A stretch of DNA of 64,000 bases from Bugula neritina (GCA_964035545.1 OZ037766.1:10115722-10179721); one strand, 5' to 3'; shown: positions 31,701 to 45,594, counted from the stretch's first letter. Numbers and translations: made by a program. The notes: generated by a model not told the origin, from the sequence alone.

Positions 31701-34657
31701 GATGGGAAAAGTCTTAATAGACCCTTTTCAGAGGTCCCGGAAGATCCCCCCTTACAATTAAGAGTTGTGGTCTCTCCAAATGAAAATTGTTGAAGAAAGT
31801 AAACTTGAATGCATGTTTGTGGATTTGGTTGCTGAGCAATGCTGAAGTGCCACTTCAGCATTGCTCAGTACCCAAAAGCCACAAAAATGCTTTCAAGTTT
31901 ATTTTCTTTAAAACTTTTCATGAAGAGATTTTTAAAATTCTTTACGAACTGCCAATATGTGTGCTCATACCAAAATATCTATCTCCTAAAAGAACAATTC
32001 TATAGCATAATTAGAATTTTAAGTAACAGCCAAACTTTAAATTTTTAATGAGTTTGCTCTTTATACAAAGGTTCAACCTATTCACTTTGGGAGGACACAA
32101 CTCTGAATTGTGAAGGGGATATCGGGGAGGGGGGGGGAACTTTTGAAAAGGGTCTATAGACAACTAATGTGATAATTTGCTTATGTTTTACCTTCACTTA
32201 CTATTCTAAAAAATAAATCTAATTTTATTGAAGAAACGCAAATATATTTTTTAGAAATAATACTATTCAGAATAAGCTATCTATCATTACATTTAATGAA
32301 TGATCTGAAAAGAACGAGAGGCACTTATTTAAAGGGTTGTCTTCCCAAACTGGTTTCTATTTTCAGAAATTGATTCCCTGTACATACCTTAATAAATATA
32401 AGTGGGAGTGTCTGTTTGGCCTTGCTGTAATGTCTTGCTACCTTGTATACAGTCTCTGGTATAAACTCAAGGACTAAATTTAAATACACCTCATCTTTCT
32501 GAAAACAAATTGTACAATCAGTAAAGCATATTATAAACAGAAATTTCAATGGCAAATAATTTATTTCGAACAGCTAGAAGGTATAAAAACTCACCTTTTC
32601 ACCACTAGAATAAAAGAAATACCTCAACTTGACAATGTTAATATGCTCTAACTTTCTCATTATTTGCAGCTCCCTGTTCTGTAACAAAAATGCATTCCAT
32701 AATAAAATTGATACTTCATACTAAATTAATTTGATAAACTAATATATTGCACTATAAGATAAGCTATACATTCTACAGAAGGTTGTGACAGGTAACATCA
32801 AGTTTGTAGGGAAAAGTACTCATAACCATCAAGTAAAACAGGTTTTTAAAAATGACTCTTAAATGTTACAAACAAGTCTTGGCTTGAGATTTTAACATAA
32901 TTAATTTAATCATTTGCACACATCTAATTGTAGAATGCATTAATAATATAATTATTCTACCCATCGTTACTCTTAGCTGCCATATCTCATTGATTTGCTA
33001 CAATGTGCAACTACACTTGCTTGAGTATAATGCAATATCTGCAAATCAAAATCGTTTAAGCCCAAAGGAAATGGATATTAACCAATGCATGCTTGTGACC
33101 TTAAAAATGTGTTAATGTACATCTTTAGTACAGCTGACTAGATGCCAATTATAGACCAGCAAACTATCATATTTCATATGTTGGCAATTATTATCAGTGG
33201 ATGAAAGCAGAGATAGCAAACTATAGGCTATAGCACTTGGGTCTTGTACATGCATTTTTGTACTGTGATTTAATCATACAATATTTTAGACCTGGCAAAT
33301 TTATGCCATTTTATAATCAGCATTGCAAATTTTATTGCCAACTCCTAACAAAATATTTACATTGCAATATTTACTCATGCAAACTGCTAAGGAGTCTCAT
33401 GAGACACGTTCTCACCAGGCATACTATCACCATCTCACCACACATACACAATGTAGCGTTCAGATGTGAGAAGCGGTGCAATTGCATTGACTGAAAAAAC
33501 TGAAGGAAAGTTCTATGGGATAAATATGTATAACGAGTTACTCTATAGTCAATGTAGTAAATGCTATGGAGTACTAGCTTTCACGGCTTTTAGCAAAGCA
33601 ATCAATAAATATAATATATATAACAGAACAATACAGTAAAACAGCATGGAGTTCCCACAAGTTACAACTATACAACTAAGGCCATATAATATCTTGCCAT
33701 TATTTAGATATTTTTATGTCAGTCAGTCATTGTTTGCAACCTTAAAAAACTAAACTGTTAAGAAGACAACTCCAAGCCTGAGTCTGGACTACTATTAAGA
33801 TCAGATCACATCTCGCACAAAGAAGTAACTGCAGTTACCTATTCTACCGGTTTAATTAGGTTTCATCTATTTTTCAAATTATTGTTTAAAAGGAACTAGG
33901 AATAATGTTTTAAGATTTGGTAGAGCAAAACTACACTAAATAAAAACCCTTAGTTTGCAATCTAACATTGTATTTAGCTCTTATCTCCAATAAAGTGATA
34001 GTGAAACCTGAAATTTACTACAATATGATTAAATATTTGTGTTTTGCAATAACTGGTCACTATTAGTTAGTTAAAAGGATTTATTTAAGGATACTAATTT
34101 TAATAAAACTACAATATCAGTAAGTTTATTTACAATAGCTGTAACCTATATTAAACTATATTCAACTAATTTGTAAAATACTATTTTAGCACTCTAATAA
34201 TTAGATTACAAGATATGACAAGAAAATAAATGTTTCTATATTTATTTTCATTCAATCCAGTAGGTACTTTACACAATATATTGTCAATGCCAGATTTTAT
34301 AAATTATAGAATAATTGAGCAAAATATATAAAGAAATTCGTACTTTGAATCTTTTATCCTGCAAGACTTTTTTTATCGCTACAGTCTCCGACGTCTCGCA
34401 CAGCTTAGCCTGGTAAACCACCCCAAAGCTGCCATTACCTATAACTTTAACATCTGTGTAAGAAATGTCTTCAGGCTTGTCAGGTCCCTGTCCAGGTGTA
34501 GCAACAACTGTTGTCACTTTACTTCCATCACGTGCTAAAGCAGAACAAGATTAGCAAGCATGTTTATCATACTCTCATTTAAACTAAAATGATGTGTATG
34601 GCCATGGTGAAAACAGATTATATTTTGTAAAAATAATGCCTTACCAGCGGATGCCAT
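28733..34657 (-). CDS. GSK3: Glycogen synthase kinase 3
   Basis: Ser/Thr kinase of the Wnt, insulin and other pathways. Exons on minus: 34657-34645, 34534-34344, 32678-32595, 32498-32388, 30994-30864, 30358-30252, 30108-29915, 29416-29230, 28860-28733; 381 aa, phases close. Visible: [13 protein letters not shown] leader, Gly loop [22 protein letters not shown] lysine, [10 protein letters not shown] catalytic loop, CDFGSAK, activation loop [20 protein letters not shown] with the family tyrosine, [27 protein letters not shown]. The N-terminus is short (MASARDGSK) with no obvious inhibitory RPRTTSF-type serine motif, and the C-terminal tail after FNFTAE is short, ending GSGAE. The first coding exon has only 13 nt; its donor and the following phase fit. 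Intron 4 holds a foldback element. The exon 6 donor reads GTCGGT, slightly unusual. Confidence 0.98.
31715..32165. repeat. Foldback element with asymmetric arms in a GSK3 intron
   Basis: Outer ends tagacccttttca and tgaaaagggtcta pair. The centre is a near-perfect palindrome at 31835-31865 (gagcaatgctgaagtg / ccacttcagcattgctc). Between them, left blocks agtaaacttgaatgca and acaattaagagttgtg recur reverse-complemented on the right. The right arm carries about 170 bp extra (roughly 31920-32085). A poly-G run lies at about 32127-32138. No coding potential seen. Confidence 0.8.
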
Positions 34658-37048
34658 CCCCTTGAGTGTTATGCTACATTGTGATTATTCTTCATATAAA
34701 AGACTTCTAAAATCAAGAAAAAATCGTATATAAAAATACAGAAGATTACTCATATATTGCGTAAACATATGTATAGTATATTGCAAAACAACCTAAGTTT
34801 ATTGACTATGGTTTTTATTTAGCAAATTAAAGCCAACCAACAATATACTGCAGTGAAAACTGTCATAACTCAAACATAGTTGCGTTAATTTACTACGAGC
34901 AGCAGACCTAGTGGTTTATAACATAATTATTTTGGCAGTCTTTTGCAATTTCATAAGTTGCTATTGCAAGTGTTGAGTGTTGTTTTTCTTGCAAGATTTC
35001 CATAATCAGCTGTGCCTTCGTTTGAAAGATTGGAGGCCAAGCTAGGAGCATGCCTCAGACCTAACAGCCCAGTGCATTTTACTTTTAGTGTTTAGTTCTA
35101 CTTGCAGTTACTTTATAAAACTAAAACTGTATAGAACTTCGTTTCCGGTATTTATTAATTTAAAAACAAATTACAACTACAAGTCAGTATTATTAATATT
35201 ATTATGAATCTCTAATTTTATAAAATAATGAATTACTACCAATATTACTTATTACTAAGTCTAGTACTTATACTAAAACTGTAACTCTAGCTCTAGGTAA
35301 CACTAAAACTAAAAGTATTATAAGTAATTAGTAAAGGCATGTACTTGTAGTATTTAAGTAGTACTACTACTAGTACTAAATCAAGTTGAGTAGTTGTACT
35401 AATACTAAATTTAATAGTATACTCATATAGTAATACTAATAGTAATATAGTAAATGACTAAATCATTAAATCAAAAATGTAATACTTATACTTATAGTTA
35501 TACTAATACTAATAGTAATAGTAAAACTAAATGTAATGCTAGTAGTAAAACTAATACTTATAGCTATACTAATACTAATACAATAGTAATACTAATACTA
35601 GTACCAGTAGTAGTAATAGTAATACTAATAGTAATAGTAATACTAATACTAATAGTAATAGCATTACATTTACTACTACTACTACTACTACTACTAGTAC
35701 TACAGTACTAGTACTAGTAATGGTACAATAAAAAAAGAAAGGGTAAATAAGTAATCAGTTCTAAATACTAAAATAACCAATACCATTTAACTTCAAAACA
35801 CTATTCATTATGATTATTGGCTACGTAGGAGCTTCATTAAAAATGGAAAGATTTGTATAAACTCTAACTTGTCTAATCACAATGATCGCTTCAAGAAAAA
35901 TACTACAGCCTCTGTAAACTATCGGGAGCTGACAGGAAACCAAGTGTTTGGTTTCGAATAGAAGTAAATACCACGGGTGTATAACGACTATACAAGTTAG
36001 TGGTGCGCGTTATATAATATAATATTATAAACTAGAAATATTTTATGACATGTTCTCTTTAAATCAATCATTGAAAATTTGTAAACAGCAAGTGAATTTT
36101 CTTTGTAACTTTTAGCAACCGAATAACGCTAATTGAGGAAAACTATACATAATATCATGCTAATTTTATTACATATGGCACAAGACAAAGCTAACAGCTG
36201 GGAAAATACAAATTTTGGAATGGAACATCACTGCTCATATCCCTGTTTCTTTTCAAATTTATTTGAAAAAATGACTGGCGTTAACGGCATGGCATCTACT
36301 TTATATAATGAATATTACCTTATACTTATAAAATAGACTACCATTTAGTTTAGAATCAACAACTTTCTTTAAGCTAGCAACACAGATTGACCTATAAAGG
36401 TGCACAACAAAGCTTTATGTAATGTCAAAATTCAACAGCACAATGCAGATGTATAACAATTGTATAATAAAATAAACAAATAGCCACAAAATATATGTAC
36501 TCATTACTTATTATCTTGTTTAAAGTCTACTGTGAAAATATAAAGTTGAAAATATAATGCCATAATAATCATTGTCATTTAGCATATGATAACATATTTT
36601 ATTCTCGAGCTTTAAACTTTACATTGTGGTTAGATATTTTACAATCAATAAAGAAAGTAAAAATTTTGCCACCTACAAAACTAGCATATCCTTGCTATAA
36701 TTTAAACAAGGTACCAAATAAAAAATATTATTTTGTTTTCTTTGCATAAAAATATTGTTTTAGATAAATAATATAAATAAAACTAAATAAACAACGTGGA
36801 AGATTGACAAAAGTGATATGTAACTTCAATATTAGATGAATTAAAGTACCAGCATTGATTTAAAAAACAAAAATATCCACCTAAATTGCTATCAACTCTT
36901 ACTGACCAACAAATGTAAAGTAGTGCACATTATATTTTGAAAGCTCGGAGTAAATTTAAATGATTAATGGAAAGACATTGGGGACTCCCACCATAACTTG
37001 GGGCAGTTTAGGAGTATTTAGCCAGATGGTTATAGACACCAAACAGAA
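34658..37048. other. Spacer between GSK3 5' end and HSL 3' end
   Basis: Begins with the likely GSK3 leader (a splice acceptor-like TTTTAG precedes the first coding exon near 34710). It then holds the word array at 35170-35725, followed by about 1.3 kb of featureless AT-rich DNA that includes the HSL 3' UTR. The open frame at 36133-36336 has no motif and I do not call it. Confidence 0.55.
35170..35725. repeat. Mosaic array of ACT/AGT/AAT words
   Basis: The clearest example of the class: long stretches of actaatactaatagtaata, tagtactactactagtac and tactactactactactact. ACT and AGT are reverse complements, so both strands read alike. It lies about 0.5 kb upstream of the GSK3 start codon and gives an 85-codon open frame of Tyr/Thr/Asn/Ser and Ile/Val/Leu repeats that is not a gene. 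Confidence 0.9.
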
Positions 37049-40000
37049 TCAGCTGTCAACATTTATTCCCAGGATTTGACACAACCTGTCCCTGCATAGA
37101 TCTGTAGCTTGCATGCATTCCTTGCTCACACTGTTGAAATTGAGAAAACCGTGTGGAACTTTATCAACAGCATCAAGATGTACAGAAACTCCAAGAGAGT
37201 GCAACTTCTTAGCAAACATGATAGAGTCATCAAGGCAAGGGTCAAGATGGCATGCCTGTAACATTATATATACATAATATATTATCATAACTAAACAAAC
37301 AGCAAACTGCAGGCTGGCAGAACTGTTTGAAAACCTGTAACTGATCTTAGTGCTTGGTCATTAGTTTCCACCTCTTCATCAAAATCATATTAATAATGCT
37401 GATAAGACCTCAGAAGTTCCAACTTTTCAAACTTAATTTTTTAGTAAACAATTTTGTGTTTGTGTTTGTCCAGCAGCCCAATACTATAAAAAGCAAGAGA
37501 CTGTAAATTCCTAAAGCTAATAGTTCTGTTTTACTTGACACCTTTAGTAGAAGCAGCAGTTCAACACAGGAAGTGCAAGATAGTAACAGTTCTAGACATC
37601 ATCAAGTTCAACTCTATAGAAGTTCAACATGGTTTAAAAGTTGGAAGTTGAAAGTGTTTTAACAACACATAAAACACATATATGCTTCCATAACTATAAA
37701 TACACATACAGTAATTTAAAATGAGCACACTTGCTCTGCCGTACTAAAATGAACATGAGAATACAACTTATAATAAAATGCAGACAGATAAAAGCCCTGA
37801 CTTACCACCAAGCTAGTAGGAGGCATTTGGGATAGCAACTCATCGCTGGCATGCAGAGGTGACAGCAAAGGGTCTTGCTTGATCCTTATTTTAGCGAACT
37901 TATATAGAGGACTTTGAGCAAAATGGCGTGTTGTATCGTGTCTCACAGAATCAAAGGGTGGCACTTTGGGCGCTATTGGCAGGGATTCACTCCTGTTATG
38001 ACTCTTCACCGATCTTCTATGAGAATTCTTTCTAGTTTTGCTTCCATTTGCAGAAGCAACTGCTGTATCAGCAATTTGTAACTTATCTGCTACCATATCA
38101 ACTACCTCATCTGGTGAAGACTTCTCTGATTCATTGCAGAAATATGACTGTATTTCCTCATCGTCATCCTCTTGCAAGATGATAGATGGAGCCACATCTT
38201 TAGTTTCATGGAAAACATGGGTAGCTGAGCTCTCTAACTGCACCCTAAAACATGGGATCTTGTTCTTTATTGATTACAATACAGGCTGCGAGTAAAATAC
38301 TATACTTTGATTTGTGTATCAAGTCTAGAATTTGAATCCAATAGAACTGCTTTACACTCTAGCCTACATGAATTTGACCTATGAACATACAACTGGTAAT
38401 CCGCCACAAGTCAATCCTCATTTTTTTTATTTGATTATATGGATATTGCATAATTTGTATTCAGTGCAATAACTAATGTGAGAACAGCATAGAGAAATAT
38501 ACAAGAACATATTAAAAATAATAAAATAATATGTTGTAATATTATATAAAAAGCTTCAAGTTTGAATTTTTGCCTGCAAGCAGCAATAATAGAATGACAA
38601 TAAGCCAATAACCTTGCGAATTCACTTACTTATTATGAGTATTAGAACTTATATGTCTCTGTGTATTGGCTTCAGCCTCACCCACATCGTCTTTACAACC
38701 TTTCCAAGGCTCAATAAGATCGCCTGCATAAGCTACAAATATGTTCAGATAAAATATATAACTTACTACAACAAAATGTACAAACTAAAAATGTAATTCA
38801 ATTTGATTTACTGGTTTTTAGACCTAGAGCTAAAGTATAAGCATGTTGAGAGATGCAAGTAGATGTGCAGTACTTGGAGTAAAGACCCACCACTACTACT
38901 GGTTACTACTATTGGTCACTGCTACTGGTCACTACTATTGGTCACTACTACTGGTCACTACTACTGGTTACTGCTACTGGTCACTACTACTGATCATTAT
39001 CAAATATTTTCTCTGCCACTTTTTCAATAATGCCGAATTGATATTAATACGAATAAAAAGATAAAAAAGCTGAAACTACTAAAATAACCAAGCCAGTTAG
39101 ATAACAGCCACAGCAACTTTTTGAAGAAATGATTCAGCATGTCGATTGATGAAATTAGAACAAAACAGTCTGCAAAGAAAGTCCCCATGTAGACAGTCAT
39201 TTGTATTTTCAATCAACTTGAAGCTGAAAACAGTGAAATAGTTGAGCTTAATAAATATTGCCAGTAGCAACAATAATATATTATTTTATGATATATTAAA
39301 GATAGGCAAACTACTAATACTATAACTAAAAAAATAATAATACAAGTTTAAACCTAAATGCAAGCACAACCAACCCTGCCTATTATTTTGCTAAGGCTTA
39401 AGGTAGTGTAGTGTAGTGCAGAAAAGGCTCTTGGAAAGTTTCCATTTTGTCTATTTTTGATACTAGTTTGGTAGAGAAGGGTTCACCTTCACACTTATAA
39501 GCAAGGACTCAAACACCCATTAAGGGTATGTTATTTTCTTCCCATATCAAAATTTACTTCAAGCAATATCACTAGATTAATTCATTTAGTTGTAGTTACA
39601 CCAGTATTGTGGCATTAGTATTATTTTTAGTAATATGGATACTGTCCATTAGCTGCATCATCAGGATATATAAAACATACAAAAACATACTGCAAACAAT
39701 TTGGGCAAAGTTATCTACCAACTTTTGAACATTTGTAGCATTTGTAATAGAATACAACAAAATATTAAAGTTCTTTGCCAGTTGACAAGAACCTTTTTGC
39801 CAACAATTCAATAGAGCCAGCCAAAAAATACAAATTACCTTCCAGACAGGTGGTGAGAATGCCTACAGGAAGAAGAGGGTCCATAATGCTGAGAGTTCGA
39901 GACGGGGAGGGTATATACTGAACATAGACTGGGGTGTATATTGCCAGGAGTCCATTTGGTAGCTTAACATCATCCTGAATCGCCTTAAGCATCGTTGAAA

Positions 40001-43000
40001 TCAGCAGGTTACCACCAGCGCTGTCCCCCACAACAGCAATCTTCTTAGCGGTAGTTCCTAAAAATAGACATGAAATTTTAGGAGACGACACAGCATATAA
40101 TGAGAGAAGGGGGTTTGACATCATTGGACGAGCACTAGCTGACCATGGAAGGAATATAATGACTGTAATGTGTATGACAAAATAGGCTTTTATAGAAGAG
40201 GAGTTTCATGAAATAAAAGAACGATAAACGAAAGGAAAATAACATTTGACAAATTTAATGATGTGTTGTGCAAAAACTGTAACAAAACAAACAGGTATGA
40301 ACAGGAAAATGAGAGAAACTGGCAGTGCACCACCACTGCTGCAAAAGAACTCAAGAGAAACTAGATCAAGCCTGAGGAAAAACTGAATAAAAGGTGTGAT
40401 AAGGAATCAACAAAAATAAGGCTAGAAAGAAAGTATAGAATCTAAACCAAAGAACTAAAGTAAAATATGACCTCTGTAAACTAGAAAGCAAAGAAATGAA
40501 CAAAACAAGTAGGTCAGAATAACTAAAACAGAATGTTTATGAACAACCAGATTTGCTTTCATTAACATTTACAAGAAATTGGGAATATGGAACTTAAAGA
40601 GGCACCAGCCAAAATATAATTTAAAAGTTTCTGGCAAGGAATATGGAGTTAAACAACTAGGCACAAGGATTGCGTTAGCTACTCAAGAGCAGGCAATTTC
40701 TACTACATGACAATAATGAAAAAACTAGGCAGCAAAAATTCTGGGATGTAAAAACAAGAGATAAAACTATGGTCCATATATCCGGTAAATAAGAAAAGCT
40801 AGCCCAGGTGGCTCTAACAATTCACTGGGAGTTCGGAGAAGAAAGAAATGGTTTGATAAATGAGTCAAATAAGTAATTGTATGTGACAGCAAAATGTCTC
40901 ATGAGATTTCAACATGAACTGATAGTTTGGTGTGTTAGTTGGTAGTTAATTCAGAAACCATTGCAGCTGCCTCTGGGTAAAAGGGACCGCAGTGGAGAAG
41001 GTAGAAAACACTAGAATGGGCCCATAGCTGGGGAAATCTCAGCAAGTCATACCCACAGTAATTAAATCTGTCAGGATACACACAGGACTGCAGACTGGAA
41101 GAAGCTACTTGGAATATAACTATAAAATCACCCTATCATCTCCCAGACAGCTCCTTCTAGTATCAAATAGCATACTGAGAAAAGCCCAGACCTATGTTAA
41201 TGGCAAGGAGACTACATCAGCTGTGACACTAGTGACATTCCTAATAACAATAATAACACAGTGGTAAAAATAATGGTCAATAACAACAAATATAATTTAG
41301 GTTGTATACTTTTACAATATATACGTATATAATATATATTATGAATTACCAAAATAGTGAAGAAATAGTTTTACAGTCATTGATTTTGCAAAAAATAGAC
41401 TTTGTAACTAGTTATCATTCGAGTTCCTGCTGATATGCATTAGCCAATGGTCAGCTTGTACAAGTAGTTGTAATAAATTGATTTCACTTTTTGTGCCAAA
41501 ACATTTTTGGCACTAAAAGAAATTGATTGGAATATTGCCAAAACTAACATAGTTTTCCAGCCTTGAGCTCTGAGAGTCATAATAACTATAATATTCTTTT
41601 ACGGAGCCAACCACTAGAAAATAAAATCCTTTTAATTCTCCCAAAAGTGCTTAAATCAAATTTGAAGGCCAACGCAATATATACAGCATTGTTACACTAT
41701 ATCAAAAGTTACATTTTATAAAGCTTTCAGATAAATTAGGATTATCACCAATGTTTTTTGACAATATTATTAAAAATTACTAAATTATGAAAATTTGATT
41801 TTTGTTATTGTAAAAAAACTCTCACTTTTAAAAGAATGTTTATGAGAACACTGAAAAAGACAGATTTACTTAAATATGGTTGATGACTCAGGTGTATGTT
41901 CACTTTTCTATGTGTATTTCAAACTTTAAAATAGTGCTTAGTCAATCTGATACAAGGTGAGTTTTATTTTCACTGTTCCGCATTGAAACCATTTAGCACA
42001 AGATTATATTCTATGTAGCGCATGATTATATCCTATGTAGCACAATATTTTATCTGTAATACCATACAGGGAGATGAGCATCGATTGCAGGATGTTAACA
42101 TACTATTGAATATCTAGCATAGGGAGCAGCCAAGGTCCATGGGTTAGAAGTTTTGGCTTACAAACACGAAGTCATGGGTTCAAACCCCAGTAAAGGTCAT
42201 TTGTGATGTTAGGAAGAGCATCCAGTCGTCATTGCTCCAGTGCCATATAGATGAATAAGTTCTTAGTCCGCTTTAAAAAATCCTTTCCATCAAGGGCTTC
42301 TAACAAGGATGGTGACTATAAACTTGCGTGAGTTAATTGTATACCTAGCATGTGACAGTTGGTAAGAGCCCAGCAATATGCATAGTACACTTCTTCCAGT
42401 CCTCTAGGAAAAGGAGCAGCAGGAGCTAGTGAGTAGTCTATGCACAGTATTGGTACATTGATGTATTGGGCCCACAACCTCAGATAAGCCTACAAACAAT
42501 ATTTAAATGTACGTCACTTATCTGCATGATGATGATAATGACCAACCCTGTTGGCTATGACAACATGTTTGACTTCAAATTATAAAATATTGCAATAAAA
42601 ACTACACATTCAGTATGTAAACCTAATCACAAGTAAAAACCCTGTGATTAAATCCAAGCAACCCACCTCATGTGTTTTAGATGTTTGCGAGACAAAACCA
42701 CCGCCATGGCATTGTATTATAAGAAAGTCGGAGGGTGGCTCGGCTATAACAGATGGAGTCGGGAAGTTGGGAAGTTTTTCCTTAACAAAAGCAACATAAT
42801 TCATAATGGTGTTGTTCATTTATGCAGGTAAGTTAAGTACACAAAATAAAAACATCTAATTTCTCTTTTATTTTATTAGCTGTTTCAAACATAAATAGGT
42901 CAACAAAATGCAATACCATCAGCTAAATACTACATATCATGTAGAGTTTTATAGAAAATACACTAATTCATTAACTATATATTGATTGCTATAGTTGGTA

Positions 43001-44989
43001 CATTTACTGTGCACAACAGCTTAATCATTAATAAATTAATTTATAATTGTTTTAGTATTATAATTGTGCATTGTATTATTTTTGTTCAACTTCAACCAGC
43101 TTTTCTATTCTAAAGTCACTCAGTGGTGTAGGCAACCTATAGATTACAAGATTACAGACACAATAATCAATCCTCACACGTTTAATAACCTCTGTATAAT
43201 ATTAGCAACACAATCGTCTCACAAAGACACAGAGTTCATTACCATTTACTGCTGGCTAGAAGAGAAGTTGAACTGCAACTCACTTGGCCTAATCTGTAAC
43301 GATAGGATATGAGACGCAGTTGCAGTGACTGGTGACCAATATGTGCTGTGGGTGGTTTCAGTGTAACCTTACCACCTGCCTTTGTGCTCACAGTTAGATC
43401 TTTCGGATTAATATCAAACACATGGTTGATCACACAGTGCGGAAGTGAGAAGGTCGCAATACTCTACAAAGCAGAATTCTACCAGAAATGTTTCATATCT
43501 TACAACTGTTTTTTGCTGGTCCAAAATAAATGAAAGAAACTGAAGTGCTCTGGTATGGGCAGATTCATTGAGAACCCGGTGCAATATTACGAGTGAGCTC
43601 ATGAATGTAACATTTTATACATTATTTGCTACAGAAAATAAAGATCATTAGTAAGAATAAATCTCTGTTAATGACAAAAAATCCACCAGAGTAACCTGAA
43701 ATCTATCATGCTGAGGTTGCTTATGCAATATTAGTTATACTGACTGAATTCAAGTGTGCGGTCAAATCATCAAGTTAAAGAAAAAGAATATAGCATTTAA
43801 GGAAGACAAAAGTGTACCAAAGCAAAGCAAAAATATGGTGCTCATGAAAACTTACGTGAAATAAATTGGATTCACTTAAATTCCAGAATGCCTTGCAAAA
43901 ATCTATGCTACAATTTAGGGTTACTTCTACTACCTAAAATAAAGCATCAACATCACATTCTTGTTATCACAAAATACAAAATATATAGTTATTTAAATGA
44001 AGTGTAAAACAGAATAAGTTAACCATGCAAACATCAACAAATGAAAACTAATTACATTGCAGAACTCATTAATTTGAACATGTATACCTTTTCAGCTCTG
44101 TGGTCAGGATTCAAAACATATTTTCTACTAGAGAAAATAGATTTGGCCAATTTCATCACAGCTGGAGTTTTATCTTGATAGTTGTGACTGTAGGATGCCA
44201 AACTAATGTGGACAATCTCGAACGCTCGTTTTAGTGATTCACAATACTACAATATGAAAAAAATGTATACAATGTTTTATACAACTAAATCACTCAGCCT
44301 TCAATAATTTTACGTAAACACAGTGTTACAACTTTGAGAGTTACCTGAAAACCAAGTGAATGACCATAAAAGCATTCTTGGTCAATCATGTCCATTTCCA
44401 TTTGAATCTTATCAGCTACAGCCGAATCCAACAAAGTCTCAGATGGCATGAGTTGACCTAAAGGGCTGTAGTCCATTAACTTTCGAGTGTAGCGCAATAC
44501 ATCTCGGAGTTGACCGAGTGTCATTGTATAGCTATCAAGCTGCTTTACGTAATGTGACAGGCGAAAATTATAGGAATTCTTGTTGACAGAGATATATCGC
44601 ACCAATGCCATTAAATGGGTCAAACAACTTTGAACAACTCTAACTAAACTCCGATAGCCATTTGCCTGACAGTCTCTGAAATCATAATGTGGAGCCAAAT
44701 CTAATAATTCAAAGATGGAACCCTCCATATTTTCCAAGTGATCATAAAGATGACAGAATGTTGAGTAAATTTGATATCCGGTAGACGATTGATGCCATTC
44801 ACTGTCCTCATCACACTTTTCTTGAACAACATAACTTTCGACATAGCAAAGTGCTTCTTGGCGTAGTGCTTTAAAAATTTCTGCCAGTGATCTTCGGTAG
44901 TTATTCTCATGAATACCATCTTCACTCGTAAGAGAATGAGTGGTCTGATGATATTCACTGTTAGAATGTGACCTCCTGAATGCCGTCAT
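37049..44989 (-). CDS. LIPE: Hormone-sensitive lipase
   Basis: Neutral lipase that hydrolyses diacylglycerol, cholesteryl and retinyl esters from lipid stores. Exons on minus: 44989-44345, 44246-44088, 43933-43856, 43463-43284, 42780-42667, 42489-42345, 40057-39839, 38732-38630, 38244-37806, 37255-37049; 762 aa, close to the 775 of the human adipocyte form. The N-terminal HSL domain shows [15 protein letters not shown] and FYGHSLGFQ. The catalytic half has oxyanion-hole [14 protein letters not shown] (about 379), [13 protein letters not shown], nucleophile GDSAGGN (Ser about 453), [12 protein letters not shown], and DPCLDD (Asp about 699) with PHGFL (His about 729). Between them sits a charged regulatory insert (about 549-690) with [20 protein letters not shown]626V resembles the PKA site of mammalian HSL. 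The start is the first ATG after an upstream acceptor; a short upstream ATG frame precedes it. The acceptor of the exon starting at 42780 is the least certain. Confidence 0.97.
38888..38998. repeat. 13-bp minisatellite in an HSL intron
   Basis: About eight tandem copies of ggtcactactact with C/T and A/G variants. It lies in the intron between HSL exons 7 and 8. Confidence 0.9.
40200..41280. other. Compositionally distinct intronic segment, origin unknown
   Basis: A purine-rich, less AT-extreme stretch in a large HSL intron (phrases such as gaactcaagagaaactagat, then tctgggtaaaagggaccgca). It looks like decayed mobile-element sequence, but I found no domain, terminal repeat or target duplication. 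Confidence 0.25.
42124..42336 (+). mobile_element. tRNA-derived SINE, family A copy 2
   Basis: Head gcagccaaggtccatgggtt, a B-box-like gggttcaaacccc, core gatgttaggaagagcatcca, tail cctttccatcaagggcttct then ggtgactataaacttgc. It lies in an HSL intron. This copy has the best preserved B box. Confidence 0.85.
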
Positions 44990-45594
44990 TGTGTAGAAAC
45001 AATGTCTATATCTCTTCTGATAAAACACCGGAAATCAGCTGCTATCTATCCATAGCTACAAAAGAAAGGCAAATTTTAAATGATTATAGCAAATTTTAAG
45101 TTGATATTTTTACAATTCATGTTGATATTCACTGATATCATTGAAATTCAATTAGACATTAATATAAAATAAATGACACCCAACTGAAATTAATATATTC
45201 TAAACATTAGACTTCCTGTCCCTAGGAGCTTTACTCTGGTCGCTACAGTTGAGACTATAACAATTAGATAACTAATTTCAAAGTTTTTGCATTAGATTAT
45301 CCAACAGTGTCATTTTAAACTAAAATAGGAATACCCTTAAATTTCAGTTTGATCATGTTTTGTGGAACACAACCATTAAGCATTTTAACGCAACATCCAC
45401 AAAATCTAGTAACTTATCCTTGCTAACTGAAAAATACTTTGTGAAAAAAAGTAGTAGAATATTCAGTAAAAACTTAGCTGTTTTATTATTACTACAATTG
45501 AGCTTTCTACGCCAAATAATATATGCACAGTATCTAATATAAGCATAATAAATATTTATAAACAATAGATATACATTCACCAAATGTTCACATT

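Noticed and set aside
35454-35711. 85-codon ORF of Tyr/Thr/Asn then Val/Ile/Leu
   Set aside because: Generated by the ACT/AGT array; the composition follows the triplet words.
38888-39064. Possible CRISPR-like array (13-bp repeats)
   Set aside because: Contiguous minisatellite without spacers, in an intron of an animal gene.
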